In this document: positions 44,271 through 56,849 of the stretch, piece after piece
Numbering within the stretch: position 1 is the stretch's first letter
How the letters are laid out: each line of letters begins with the position of its first letter
Source: Oreohelix idahoensis
Taxonomy: Eukaryota > Mollusca > Gastropoda > Stylommatophora > Oreohelicidae
Assembly: GCA_024509875.1 (NCBI GenBank)
Contig: JAMPIV010012265.1
Location: 62,001 to 126,000 of the forward strand
DNA: 64,000 bases
Reading direction: 5' to 3'
The notes under the pieces: generated by a model
What the model saw: the letters and a program-made list of their open reading frames with translations, nothing else
Told to the model about the DNA's origin: nothing
The model's database searches: none
Translations under genes and position numbers: made by a program

Positions 44271-47185
44271 TCAATCACAGACTTTTCAAATACATCATGA
44301 GTGTGACGTATAATGGAAATATAGCCTACAGTATCTGACAGTCTTTCGTGACCTCGTGGCGTTCTATGATTTGCTAGCAAAACCACGCCTTTTTCTGCCT
44401 ATCTTACTCACACAATCTTATTCTTCATCCACGCCTCTTTTCCTTGAACATAAACAAACGAAGTTGTTTACCAACTTTCGCGACCTGCCAGTCATAACAG
44501 GGAGCGAATCAGGTTTGTTTATCACGTTTCTCACGCGAGCTGATCTGTCAATCATCGGATACCTGACAGATCGCACGTGGAAAACACCGGACCTTTTTGA
44601 AGTAGACGCCTTGGGCAAAAATATTTCCCCGAGTATCCTTTGATGTTCGTACACAGAGGGAAACCCCGAGCTTTGATCGTCAGATACGGGCAAAATCTCC
44701 AGACCCCGTTACACGGTTTTAAGTCTCTGATGTCGACTAGCAACGCCCGACAGAGCGACCGTGAAAACTTTTATCTGGGAGACTCATGCTTCCATTTCTC
44801 TGCTACGCACAATAGTGTGAAAAGTAGCATCCTCTAGAGATCAGATAAACATGATGATATTTAAGCTGTGTCTTCCGAAACCAGCTATCAGTTGTCACTC
44901 AAAACTTTTCGGATAGTCTAAACACGTAGTCTAGAACCATGGTGGAAGATGTGTTAATAGTATTCGTGAGGATTGTCATTCTGATGTTCTGGTAATAGAA
45001 AATTAGTGCTTAAGTGTTAAAGTGTTAAAGCTTTTATCATTATAATTCACTTAGAGTTCTAGCTGTTAAAGCCAGTGAAATAATAACGTGTAGCTATTTT
45101 ATACCAGAGGTTCAGTTTTAATGTTAATTTTACCACCCGCTTTTAGCTGACTGATATTATATGCTAGGCGCGACTGATAGTGGCAAAATAGAATTCACGC
45201 TATATTTCGTTTTGTGTAATTATAGTAAGTGACTATTATTTAATAACCTACGATGACCAACAGACGCCGACAATTTAATAGCTATTAACGACAGGCGATA
45301 TTTATGTAAGTGCGCGTAGGGACAATTAAATAATAATTGATATTGTACACTGATCGTTAGCGCGCGCGTAAGGGGCGGGGGAGGGTTGCATACCTTCATC
45401 CGACCTGAAATCGCCATGCTAGCGAAAAGCTGACCGTATAGGTGTCAAGAAAGTCACCGTGTGCCTTTTAAATTTAATCAGGACTGACGGAGTGGATAAG
45501 AGATCGTCTTGTCCCCGTCCATGTGCATATATGTAGCCATATAGGATAGTAGCATTTTTTTTTCATAAAAGTTCTTTATTCCACTCAGACCTGATCACAA
45601 AAGCGGCCAGCGGTCTTTTTATTTTTCGGTCTTTTTCATCATTTACTGAATGGTTAATGTTGTCTTTTGTCTTTGCTTGTGTGTCCCCAAGTTCATTTGT
45701 GAACAGGACTGGCCAAAGAGACAAAGAAACATTTTAAAATGATAAATTTAACTGGACGTATACAGGCCAGCAATAATTTCTTTCAATTTGTATCAGCCCA
45801 CTGGGGTTGTACAGAACAATAACATTATCTGACGACTGACAGTCGTATTCATGAGTATCATCAAGAATTGACGCTGTTTCAGAATCGGCACTCACCTAGA
45901 GCCAGCCAATAGGATTACCATCATTTATCGATTGTAACAGTTTTTAGCAACCAGATGTTTCCCAATACTGGAAGTATTTTCCTCTGTTTTTCTGTGAACC
46001 CAAGATCTCGGTTTCTACACTAACTATTCGTAGTGACATTTGTCCATCCAGGAATAAACCACCAAATTAGGCGTCCACCTTATTAATATTATTTATTGGA
46101 GGATGGACTTGGGCCAATTTGGAAGATAAAACCACTGGCAATTTGTATATTCAGGAACCGTTGTAATTCCAAGGGATATCACCAAGATTAGGTAAGCGCG
46201 ATTGAGTGGCCACTGTATGTCAGAAAGAGAGAGCGAATGTTTTTCTTTGTTACAGGATCATACTATCCTGGATTTTGCTTAAAAATTGTTTACTTTACTG
46301 GGTAGCATTTAGTAGGAACTTGTTTCTTTACTGTCTATTCTGTAACATAGTGCTAACCTTTGACCTTTGGGTTATTAACTTTTTGGGTTCGTTTTCTCAA
46401 GAGGGGGAGGGCACATTTATTCAGTTATTTCCTATGCATGTAAATCTGATTTTATTTGATCTTTCTTTAGATATTTGGTGTTGTCAAGTTTAATGATAAT
46501 AAACAACAAAAAGAAACTTAACTTTGTGTGTTGGTCAGACCCATACCATATTAACCGTAGTTTTTCACGTTTGTGTGTCTTGTAGTCACATATCTGTGTG
46601 TGTGTGTAGTTAAACTTATATTTACATTTATGAGGAGGGAAAGATTGTCTTGTACTAAATTATAGTCGTATAGATAGGCTGGACTAGAGAAATTTACTCA
46701 TTCCAGAGACAGATCTTCTCCTTAAGCTATTCCCCCGTGAAATCTATTTCTCACACCTTTATTTCTCACGTACTTATCACCATCCACTCTACTCAGATGG
46801 GACCATAAATAACTTCCAAACCTATCGGTATGAAAATGAGTGCAGATTATATGCCACCCTAGTGAAGGTATGTTCTTAAATAATTATATAACATCATATG
46901 TAGGTTTTATAGATAATTTTGTCCTGTTTAGTATTAATTATGATAAGGTACTGTAAATCTGTGTAACTATTATTGTACAGTTACAATGTTGGGATTTTAT
47001 TTTATTGTATTTTATTTTATTATTTTATTATTTAAGTAATATTTAAGATACATGTGAGAATTAATGGATTCAGTATGGAAGACGAGAGAAAGGAAGGGCA
47101 GAATGTCAGACGGGCCTGCGTGCCCAATTCTAAACCCTTTGAAAATAAAGTTCGTTCGTCCGTTCGTAATATCCTAATTTCCCTT
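44271..47185. other. Unassigned intergenic DNA
   Basis: No element or gene recognised. 44340-44880 is GC-richer, with a short inverted pair around 'gctgatctgtca/tgacagatc' (near 44540-44575). The open frames there (44356-44643 and overlapping minus frames) have no known domain. The rest is AT-rich. Confidence 0.35.
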
Positions 47186-47189
47186 CTCT

Positions 47190-47570
47190 TATAAAGCATG
47201 GATCCACTTCGGCAGCTGGTCCACCTTACAGGAAGCTTGCAACTTAAGCAATGGCGTATTATTGCGGTGGTGGTTTCTGAAGCCATTTGTTGTACACGAC
47301 GAGGCTGTCAACCACCATGTACAACATCATAGTAGTCGCATATTACAGCATGTCTGGGATAGCAGTAGTCATAGCCTCGTGTCCTCACGGATCTCCGAGC
47401 ACCCCACAAGGATTAACCCATTTCATGATCATGACAAACCACATGCCCCTGCTGATGTGAACAAAATAACAAAATTCAACTTACAGCAAACCTGACTTCT
47501 TCTTGAAGGACACAGTCGTTCACTGCCTGAAATATGTAAAAAAAAAAAAAAATAAATAAATAAATAAAAA
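47190..47570 (-). repeat. Dispersed repeat family G, copy 7; (A)n/(TAAA)n run at its right
   Basis: Inverted copy: 'aaagcatggatccacttcgg', 'cagctggtccaccttacagg', 'gtggtttctgaagcc', 'acgacgaggctgtcaaccac'. A poly-A followed by taaa repeats lies at about 47538-47568. Confidence 0.6.
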
Positions 47571-47808
47571 CATGATAACCATTGAAAGTTAGTTCATCAA
47601 ATCAGTATTCATGACTATTCAACAATGGTCAGTTAAAAACACGGACCCTATACAGCGATAGTCAACCCAGAAGGTGTGGGAACCTACTTTAGATACACTG
47701 AGAACTCCGGGGATCTACGAGTACCTTGATAAAATAATGTCTGAAGAGTTAGATGGAAGACGAGTTTTAATTGTTAAATGAACAGTTTTAAAATATTTGT
47801 CAGCATTA

Positions 47809-48193
47809 TCTTTCTCGACAAATAAAGACACAGTATTAAGGTCTTTGTCTTGTGTAATCTGACCTTTGCTGTATAATAAGGGGACAACAGAAGTGATTGC
47901 GTCATTATTTAGGCTGGATCGCCCTAGGTACATATCCGGTTTTCCGTGCTGCAAATCGCAATAATGACCCCCGTCTACGAAGCACTATTCTTGTGGTGCC
48001 TAGTTGGCAGAGAGGATAGTGTGCTTCGCTTCCGTAACTAGGCGGTGGTGCCATTCGGAAGGTCCTGGGTTCGATTCTCTGGTAAGCCACTCACTTCTGT
48101 TGTTTTTCTGTTGTCTAGTTTTCTACTTCTTTATTTCTTACGAGTGCCTGAAACATACCTTTATGTGTGTAATATTTATTCTTTCTCGACAAA
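47809..48193 (+). mobile_element. Composite tRNA-containing retroposon, copy 2, with 14-bp target duplication
   Basis: The element is 47823-48179, between perfect repeats tctttctcgacaaa at 47809-47822 and 48180-48193. The tRNA-like block sits in the middle: A-box-like 'tagttggcagagagg' (48001) and B box 'gggttcgattctc' (about 48067-48079). About 180 bp precede it ('gtctttgtcttgtgtaatct', 'gattgcgtcattatttaggc') and about 100 bp follow. The end is 'gtgtgtaatatttat' without poly-A. Homologous end to end with 6156-6509. Confidence 0.88.
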
Positions 48194-48389
48194 AGCGGCG
48201 ACTGTCTCGTGCATTTCATTCTGGGGATACCGTGCTTTTAAAAGCCCTCGGGCAAAGTGCTAGTCCTTATTTTTCTCAGCTTAATAATTTGGTTCTGTTT
48301 CCTCACTCTGTCACCTAAAGATCTACCAAATAACCAGCTGTCACTACCGGTAGTCGCGATTAACCGGTTGATAACACTCTTACTCGATA

Positions 48390-48555
48390 CAGTATACGGC
48401 TTATGAGTAAACCTCACAGTATACGGCTTATGAGTAAACCTCACAGTATACGGCTTTATGAGTAAACCTCACAGTATACGGCTTATGAGTAAACCTCACA
48501 GTATACGGCTTATGAGTAAACCTCACAGTATACGGCTTTATGAGTAAACCTCACA
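48390..48555. repeat. 27-bp tandem repeat, about 6 units
   Basis: Unit 'cagtatacggcttatgagta' plus 'aacctca', with one extra T in every third unit or so (ggctttatgag). Confidence 0.93.
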
Positions 48556-48599
48556 TACTTTTGTATATGGCACAAGTTTTATATACACAACTGCTGTAA

Positions 48600-49265
48600 T
48601 AACCCCCTTCAGCCACAACTGACTATGGGGATGCGCCCCAGAGGTGATAGCCCTCAGCTACTTTTTTTCTGGTGTTTCTTTGTTGCTTGTTTTTTTTTTC
48701 CTTCTGCTTGTTGTGAGAGCTTCTTTTCGTCCAATCTGAGGTGGCGCCGTAGGGAGCATCGCCACTTGGTGAGATCGGCAGCTTCATCCTTCCAGGTTGC
48801 TGGATTTATGTCCAGTACCGTCATTTCTCTCTTGCACACATCTTTGAACCTGAGCCACGTTCACCCAGTTGTTCTTTTGCCATCTGCTAGTTGTCCGTAG
48901 AAAATATCTTTGGGGATTCGACCGTCTTCGATGCGGCGGACATGACCAAGCTAGCGTAGTCTGCTCTGTTTAAGCAATGTATGCATGCTTTGAAGCCCAG
49001 CACGTGGCAAGACTTCGACATTTGTCACTTTGTCCTTCCACGATATACTAAGGATGCGGCGTAGACACCGTAGATGGAAGGTATTGAGCCTTCTTTCTTG
49101 CTTAGCATAGGTTGTCCTTGCCTCGCTGCCGTATGGAAGCGTGCTTGTGACGCAGGCATTAAATGCTACATCTTTGGTCTTCTTTGCGAGTTTGGAGTTT
49201 CCCCAAACACGCTTTGTAAAGCGAACCCAAGATGTTATGCTGTTTAGTGCGCGGTGAAGTAATGT
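48600..49265 (-). mobile_element. LINE 3' fragment (family C)
   Basis: The longest of the three family C copies. The minus frame 48654-48839 encodes CKREMTVLDINPATWKDEAA, then KWRCSLRRHLRLDEKKL. Further upstream coding (49000-49260 on plus) reads through the region after the RT palm. The 3' end has the 46-bp block 'cccttcagccacaactgact' once. The element is broken and 5'-truncated. Confidence 0.72.
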
Positions 49266-49417
49266 TTTTACAACTTGTTCATTTTTGCTACAAAATTACT
49301 CACGTATATGGATGAGAGTAAGAATCATTTGTTATTATTTCTAAAAATTAGTTTGAAAAAATGGCACTTTGTATACTTATTATATTTTAAAAGTAATAAT
49401 TGGAGAAACTATTGTAA

Positions 49418-49474
49418 AAATGTATATAATTTCTTCTTCCTCGTTCGTCCTGAAAAGGAGAAATGTATATAATT
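49418..49474 (-). mobile_element. 29-bp tail-only retroposon insertion with 14-bp target duplication
   Basis: Perfect direct repeats aaatgtatataatt at 49418-49431 and 49461-49474 enclose only 29 bp (49432-49460). On the minus strand these are 'ctccttttcagg' followed by 'acgaacgaggaagaaga', i.e. most of the histone-like hairpin plus the GAA-type tail of the retroposon at 40911-41219. It is an extremely 5'-truncated copy and fixes where that element's 3' end lies. Confidence 0.88.
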
Positions 49475-49489
49475 GAACATATTCATTGA

Positions 49490-50015
49490 TATTCTCCTAG
49501 ACATCTGATGAAATGCATCATTTTTAGAATGTCTTGGGTGCTCTCTTTCCCATTTGGACTTGAATGTAGCTTTTATAAAAGTTTTTGCCATTTCGTAAGT
49601 TGTCTATATATTATTTTGCTGAATGGCTACTCCTTCCTTAGCAAGTCTGTCTGCCTCCTCATTTCCTGGTATGTTGCAATGGGCTGGTATCCACTGGATT
49701 GTGCACGTTGAAGCATTTGGCCAGTCTTTCAAGAGAGGTTATCAGATCTTGCAATCCTTTAGCATGGTGGATCTTCAGAGCTGTTATTACTGAGAGGGCA
49801 TCTGTAAAGATCACTATTTGTTTTTCTGCATGTGCTTTGCATTCAATAAGAGTTTCCGCTGCCTGTTTCAGGGCTTCTGCTTCAGCACTAAAGTTATTGC
49901 AGTATTTGCCAGTGGCGATTGCCACAGAGTGGATTCTATTCCTTAATTTGATGAGAATGCCAGCACCCCCGTTTTCAACTGCGTTTTTTGCTGAACCATC
50001 GGTATATGCGTGCGT
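49490..50015 (-). pseudogene. RNase H domain and C-terminal part of a Jockey/I-like LINE ORF2
   Basis: The RNase H of these LINEs removes RNA from the RNA-DNA hybrid. On minus: AYTDGSAKNAVENGGAGILI (first catalytic Asp), then NFSAEAEALKQAA (Glu) and IVIFTDALSVITAL (Asp) in one frame (to 49659). The frame then shifts to IQWIPAH, NIPGNEEADRLAKEG and, after more breaks, FKSKWEREHPRHSKNDAFHQ. All three catalytic acids survive, but frameshifts destroy the protein. The same region of another copy is at 56300-56504. Confidence 0.82.
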
Positions 50016-50649
50016 CCAAAGCTTTTCTGGAAATTTTTGATCAATACGTATACTTGGTAGTGTGGAGCGGAAGCTAGCATTCTTGAGCCAAGTGTCGAAC
50101 TGGCAACAGTGGCCTGTGTTGTAGGATTTCTGTAATGTTGATAAATGTTACTGGTGATGAATAAAGAGTGCACTAAATATCAACCCAAACACGACAAGCT
50201 TTCACCCCCCCCCCCCCCCCCCGTCCCCTCCCATTTGTCTTAAGCACGTGGCCCACAATAAGAAGACTACCATTTCAGCACAAAGGAAAGAAAACACGTT
50301 GATAGACACACATACACACACTTTGGAAGTATTAGTTTACTCTGTTGACAATGATTGGAATTATTATATAAATAAAAAATAAAATGGTATGGATTCAGTT
50401 TGATAAATTAACAGGACACAGGAAATATGGGACCAAGGGTGAATCCAGAAACGCCCGTGTTTCCGGTGTACCTTTAATTTGTAACATTTATTCCATACTA
50501 TTTTATTTTTTTGATTTATATATTTATTTCCTGACCAGTTTTACAGCAGCCCCTTTATTTATTTAATGACAATGATTGGACTGAATGGATGATGCTATTT
50601 TCATTTGTTGGTAACTAAACACACAATGAATCCCATCTCATTGTAACAC
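50016..50649. other. Unassigned DNA with poly-C run (50205-50222)
   Basis: A run of 18 C followed by 'gtcccctccc'. No gene recognised. Confidence 0.5.
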
Positions 50650-51105
50650 TGTGACGGTATTGCCTTCCCTGCTTTGCAGTCGTGGTACAACAGTGGCCAA
50701 AACTCAAGAGTATCTAATATGGGCTTCAAAGGTATCTACCTTCACGCAAGATTACTCTTGGCAGAGATGTAGATAGAAGGGTGATGACACTTCTATTACA
50801 AAGAGAATCTTCACAAGATATCCAGAATAAGCGAGAACAATACTGCTTTGGCTGAGTATGTTAACTCTGTAATTCTGACGACGCTTTTGTGAAGGATTGA
50901 AGCACATTACTTTCAGCTCGTTTAAGCCCCCACCCCTGATTTACTCAGTGGAATTCTATTATTCGAGTATAGCTCTGTTTAGAGTGTGTGTAGTAATCTG
51001 ACTGAGACAAACATGAAGTAACTTTATAATGATTAAATCTAAGTTAAATTTGTAACATTACAAATAACAAAATTTAATAATCACTTTAGGTTTAACAGTT
51101 GGAAA
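50650..51105 (+). repeat. Dispersed repeat R2, copy 1
   Basis: Aligns over about 440 bp with the reverse complement of 60020-60465: 'gccttccctgctttgcagtc', 'caagattactcttggcagag', 'ctgatttactcagtggaatt', 'tatagctctgtttagagtgt' and 'gactgagacaaacatgaagt'. One frame (KITLGRDVDRRVMTL) is similar in both copies, so it may be a coding relic of unknown type. Confidence 0.75.
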
Positions 51106-51479
51106 ATAATTTGAATATTTATGGATCAAGAAAAATTATCGTCACAGTCTTTAGGGAATGTGAGTGTCGTAAATTTATTTTGAGAGAAAGAGTCTTAGAA
51201 ATAGTAGTCCGGTTTAGAGAGTAGAATGATGGTGAAAAAAAGTCAGTGATAGAAATGTAGAGATTAAATAGTTGCTTCACAGAGTGCTGGAGGAGAGTAA
51301 AAACAGACTTATTTGATAAGGTTGATAAAGTTGGATTTTTATTCCCGTTAATGATATCCACCAAAAGATAGATATAAGTGGATGGAAGCAGACATCATCA
51401 TCATCATCAGTTGATAAGATCTCTATGGTGTTGTTTGCTCCACTGTAGTGTATGGAATGTCAACTTGACCTACGCAGTG
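51106..51479. other. Unassigned DNA with a short (CAT)n run
   Basis: 'catcatcatcatcatcag' at about 51403-51421. Nothing else recognised. Confidence 0.4.
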
Positions 51480-52720
51480 GTGTGTAGACATGGATTGAGT
51501 GTATAATGTGCGAATGATGATAAAGGTTCGTGGTGTTGACAAAAAATGTTCTTTTCTCACACTCATGTATGGCTGGAAGTCATCGACACCAACGACTGTG
51601 TACCTTTTCTAAAGTTTAATTGGACGTACACACTCGACAGCACAGATAGTGACAAATCACAGGTTGCCATAATACATCATAGTACAGTGGATAAATGGTC
51701 TTGCAATGTTACATGGGCACTCATGTAGAATAATTGTATAATGGACTGTCAGTAGCCAAGCACTCAGTATCGCCCATACATATATCATCTGATTTCACTG
51801 ACTGAGCACGTCAGCTTATAAACAATATTTCAGATGGCTTCTAAACCTAATCTCGTCTAGCGACGATTCTTCAACATAATGTTCAGCACATATTTTTCCA
51901 TATAATAATATTGAACCGCTAGCAATGGGTTCTCATGTGTAGCAGTGATCTCCGGACTGATCAAGCGATAATACGGGCATCCCTTTTCTCTTCTTGAAAG
52001 TCACTACATGTTTTGGTTCCAAGATGGCTTCACTCGTGAGCTGTCACTCACGTTTGGATACAGATAATGAATCTGTCATAAAGTTAGTCATTCATAAAAC
52101 ATTTCATTGCTCTGTAGATTTGATCATGAACAATTGACTGCAATCTACAGGATATAGTGCTGCTAGGAATCGAAGTCGTTTTCATCGAGTCAAATATATT
52201 CTCTTAGACATTCAAATCGTAACTATCGAAAATGGTGGCTTCGATCGAGAGTTCATAAGAGTATCTTTGATTACCTTGGTATAGGAAATATGAAACTGCC
52301 ATTCCTTGGCAATACGACTAAACACTGGGGTAAAGCATACACGATAGGTTTAGACGACTATCACCTTCCCCACAAATACTGAGATCACTTTTTCCCCGGC
52401 GACAGGCCGACATGGAAAACACACAGTCCCTATCAGGACGAAGCCAAATCACACCACTCTCTAGCGACACATCCGCCGAATAGCCTTCGACCTCTCTAGA
52501 GACAACAGAACATATAGTTCGACTTAGATATGTAAAGATATACAGATATAAGACAGACTCGTCCTACTCAGACAAACAATACACATAAATTCAGGCCATA
52601 GATATTCTGAAGCAAGAACAATCTATTATTACCCAAACAACGAATAAATCGCAGAAAAATGGATTTATCCGCGGAGTTTGATCGAAAGAGCCGACACAAA
52701 TTTCAAGGGAAGTAACTCAA
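51480..52720 (+). repeat. Long non-coding dispersed repeat R1, copy 2
   Basis: Diverged direct repeat of 37800-39060 (see there). No conserved reading frame and no clear terminal repeat. Confidence 0.55.
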
Positions 52721-55700
52721 TAATGACTTTCCCTTAAGCACTATTTTGCTTTCAAAATATTTGCGAAGATAACAAGAATACCAATGTATAATATTGTAAG
52801 ATATCAAAGACTGCACGTAACAGCCAGTTTTCCAGACACACACCTGCTCTCACACCGATTTGGTGCTTCAAACACACAGGCGACGTGGATACAACTATCT
52901 TAAACAAATAGGGGAAATTTTATGGGCTTTGGGTAGTCCAACACCGTAACGATTAAGTTTATGTTGTTTATTAAAGTTAAAAAAGACAATCACTACAATA
53001 ATCATTTGTTTACAACAAGAATTATCAAAATTACAGAAAAATGCAAATAACAAGGTAGGGAGGGGGTGAAGAAGATTGGTATCGACTAAGCCCGTCCCGC
53101 TTATTAGACAAAGATAAACCCAGTCCAAAGATAGATAGTTATCAGGAACGTAGGTAAGTTAACCTAACAGTAAAGTTAATTACTCTGAAAAGAGGTGTTA
53201 CAAAATTAGGTATAGGTGGTAGAAACAAATCCTGTTCTTCCCAATTGTTCTTCCCTTTACTAATCAAAAGGAAAGGAGGGGGGTTTTAAAACAGAGTTTA
53301 TCAAAAACTATCCCACTTAAAGGAACAATGTAGGGTATACAGAAAAGATATATATTACCAGGTAAGCAAGTTAACAAAATGGTTACACAAAAGATTTAAT
53401 TTCCTGTCATTCATACACGCGCTAGTAAAGGCCTTCACTCATCTTGCTCTCACTTACCGATTGTGAAAAAATCTGGCACTCCATAGAATAACACAACAGC
53501 AGTTACACCTCAAACTAAATGTATGAGTGTTTGTTCAAGTTCCAGCCCCAGATTAGCGGGTAGGCGGTCAGCACATAAAAGGATCCCGTAATCGCTGGAA
53601 AATGAATCTGTAATTGTGTCTCTTTTCTTAATAACAGTTTCTATGGGAGGGCACGGTCTCTGATACCGGGGTGAGGATGGTGTGGTCTATTTGACTTTGC
53701 CGCTGATAATAAAATTCTTACGCGTGCTGGTACACTTTATCCGTGAGGTATGGTTTAAGTCCAGTGAGAAAACTAGTCACATCACTGTTCGGTAAATATG
53801 TATACTCTCTGTGTGTCAGTAAACTAACAAAAGCTCGGGCCAGTGTTCTTCTTCCCGTTACGACTTAATTGGCTTGATGGTGTGATAAATTTGTCTTTGG
53901 GTGTGCTTTCTTTGCTAAAAAGTTAGATAGCGGAATTCCAAACATAGAATCGCCTCAAAGATTAAAAATTTACACAGTCTCAACAAGTTCTGAGTCAAGG
54001 GAACTCTACACACTGTTTATGCTTTGCTTTGCTTAGATTGATTTGCTTTATTGCTTTCTTAATGCTGGGATCGCACAGGTTACGATCACTCTGTATGAAA
54101 GAAAAAAGACATGTAATATACCGAAAAACAAATAACCTTCTAAAGCGCGATAAATTTCCCGTTAAGACTATTTTATATACGCTCGCGTATTTAATTATGT
54201 ATTAATAAAACACTGCGCGAGTTCTAATGGTTAAAACACACACTTATAAATATATGACTTAACTAAATTTATTAATTATAAATTCCTTCGCGACTTTAAA
54301 AGTTAATTTAAGCATTAACATCTATTATCTTTTGGAAATAATATAGCAGGTATATCATTACATTTACAACTGGAACTATTGAGACGGTTTAATTTAGTAG
54401 ATTTAAATTAACACCAAAATCCAGTGAAATAGAATGAATGAACTAGACCACTGATCACTTTACACAATATATATTACCGCTTTGCACAGAAATAGAATTC
54501 ACTGCCAATATGTATAAAAATCCATGGGATAATCTAGCAAGATTTCAAATATAGCTAGTGCTTCTGTTAAGTTCTGGCCAGCGAGTGATAAAGTGTATTT
54601 CTACGTCGTCTGTATATATCTAGAATGAAATGAAAGATGAGTGGGACATGAGAAACTTGACAGCTTTTTAGATCTCAGAAGACTTTTGGGGATCTGACCG
54701 CCAGACCAAAGAGAGAAGCCGTCACTGGCCTCTCGTATCTTCGCTCGCTGCTTGCGTCGGCTTTCCCCGTTCGCTCCCACTGCGATCGGTTCCGTGTTTA
54801 ACACCGAGATGCGAAATCGTTTCAGGGACCACTACTGTCTTTGATAGCATGCCGCCCGTCCTTCCTGAGATCTCCCCCGGTGTCTTTCTTCTGACCGCAC
54901 TGGTCCATCTTGCGAGCGGTTTAGTGTTCGCGCGGAGATGAGAAATACCTGCGAGAAACTAGCTTCTCTGCTCGGGGATCGTCTCAGTGTCTTTAGATCT
55001 CATGCCGCATACTAAATGAGTCCTGGTGGAATCGGTTCGCTCTGGCGAAACCAAAAAGTTACAACAAATGTTCAGGGGTTCTAATGTTATGAAAAGCTAA
55101 AGTCCCTTTAATCATCCATCAAATCAGGGAAAATTCACTTGTCGAACTAGACGTACGTCACAGTGAGATGTTACAAGAAGTTCAAGTGGCAGAATATATT
55201 TGAACTTAGCTGCCAATGACGGTTCTGCTCCTTCTTATGGGTTGGTTCTTTTCACTCTGCTCACGCTCGTCTCTGATCAAGGTTGTCGGGGGTAGCTCGT
55301 TTCCCAGAAACGTCAAGGACAGTCTACCACGTGGGTCCTTCGTCTTAAAGCTTAGGCCACGGTTCCAGAGATAGTACTTTCTGCTGGTACCACCAATAAG
55401 CCAATCCTGACTCACATACATTTTGCTCAGATGAATGAAAGAGACGAGTCGGTCTCTTACACGCGTCTGGGGTGTCTTTAATTTGACAATAGATTCCCTC
55501 TCTGACTCCGTGTGGTTCTTCAGTTTCCTAGTCCCGGTGTTCCTTATTAAAATGTAGAGATTTCTAGTGCTTTGTAAGTCTTATTTGGTTCTCCAATAAA
55601 AGGTCCGGTTAAAAAAGGAATTATGAATCTAATCTTCACTCTGGCGAGACCTGATGTCTTCTTGACAAGCGTGAAATTCACAGTGCAATAAAACTGCGAA

Positions 55701-55729
55701 ATGGTCAGACTATATTCCTATCTTCCCAC
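52721..55729. other. Unassigned intergenic DNA
   Basis: No gene or known element. 54700-55030 is GC-richer and holds an imperfect internal duplication of roughly 150-170 bp ('gttccgtgtttaacaccgag' against 'gtttagtgttcgcgcggaga', both followed by 'atg(c/a)gaaat' and later 'catgccgc'). Nothing else stands out. Confidence 0.35.
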
Positions 55730-56040
55730 GCTTTGTTGTTATGAATCTAATCAGAAAGATCCAATCATTTCAAATCATGCAGATAAGGTGTGATGATTTC
55801 AAACATATTCATCGGGAAATAAGGTGCGTGAAGCAAAACCTCATGTATTACCATATATGGACATCTGGGGCCTTGCATACACTCTTGCAAACACATTTGT
55901 AGACTCATATTGTCTCAAATGTAATAAATCCATGATTACTTTTAAACAAGTCCGGAAGCGATTATGTCACACTTGTCTGCCCACATGTGTCACACAGACA
56001 GTAATCTCGTTATCTGTCGTATGAGTACGCAAAACTCCGT
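55730..56040 (+). repeat. Left arm of a diverged inverted repeat
   Basis: Reverse-complement similarity to 56850-57115: 'ccaatcatttcaaatcatgc', 'gggaaataaggtgcgtgaag', 'accatatatgg' and 'cggaagcgattatgtca' on this side. Confidence 0.55.
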
Positions 56041-56299
56041 GTCTGCCCATCTGGGTTACCAAACGAGTCATCATATCAGCGGTTCAATCTAAACACGCCG
56101 GCGACTATCTTATCTCAGTTGCTCCTCGCAGGCTGGGATAAACATTATCTGCAAGGAGTGTCACAATTGTTTGAACATACAAACTACTTGCTCCTTAGCC
56201 GACAATGAGAAGAAATTGGTACTTTTAAAAGTACACAAATAAAAATCAGTATAAAATATGTCTCTGATCCTGTCGGAGTGAAACCGAGATCGCGAACGG

Positions 56300-56504
56300 G
56301 TCGTCCATTTCGTCACAAATATCACCGGCAATGAAAAGGCTGACAGATTGGCAAAGGAAGGTGGAAATCTACCTCAGCCTGATGAAAGTGTAACTTTCGA
56401 GGAAGCAACGAGTTTTATCAGGATCAGATACAGAAACACATGGGATGTAGAGCATCCAGTTCACTCACAAAATGATACATACTACCAGCTCAGCAATGTG
56501 ACAT
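56300..56504 (+). pseudogene. Jockey/I-like LINE RNase H end, left piece of an interrupted copy
   Basis: Plus frame: ITGNEKADRLAKEGGNLPQ, then FEEATSFIRIRYRNTWDVEH and SQNDTYYQLSNVT, then a stop at the junction. This is the segment between RNase H and the terminal Cys-rich tail in Jockey/I-type ORF2. The tail itself is found 3.95 kb away at 60459. Confidence 0.8.
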
Positions 56505-56849
56505 AATTTGGATCGCTCTCTGCGTCACTACGGCATTAATCAGTTACATTTGTTTTACTGATTAATTGCGTGCTTTTCAATGGTCGGCACCTCTTTATGT
56601 CTCTGCTATGTAGAAGATATTTTGTATTTTCAAACATTCTTACACTTCTCTCAGCAATAATTCGTCTTGTCTGTTTACCTGACCATCCCTGCTGAGAGAG
56701 TAGACAGGTGATGCAATATTAACCGACAACCATGTTGGTTAATCTAGCGTGTGGCCGACATCAGACTACAGATTAACACTAAATTCGCCCAGCGCATATG
56801 CTTAATCGCTGATAAGGCCAGGGTGCATTCTTCGCCAAGATAGTAATAC

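Noticed and set aside
44356..44837. Cluster of overlapping open frames on both strands in a GC-richer patch
   Set aside because: No recognisable domain, no consistent strand, no splice or promoter context; could be chance in GC-richer DNA.
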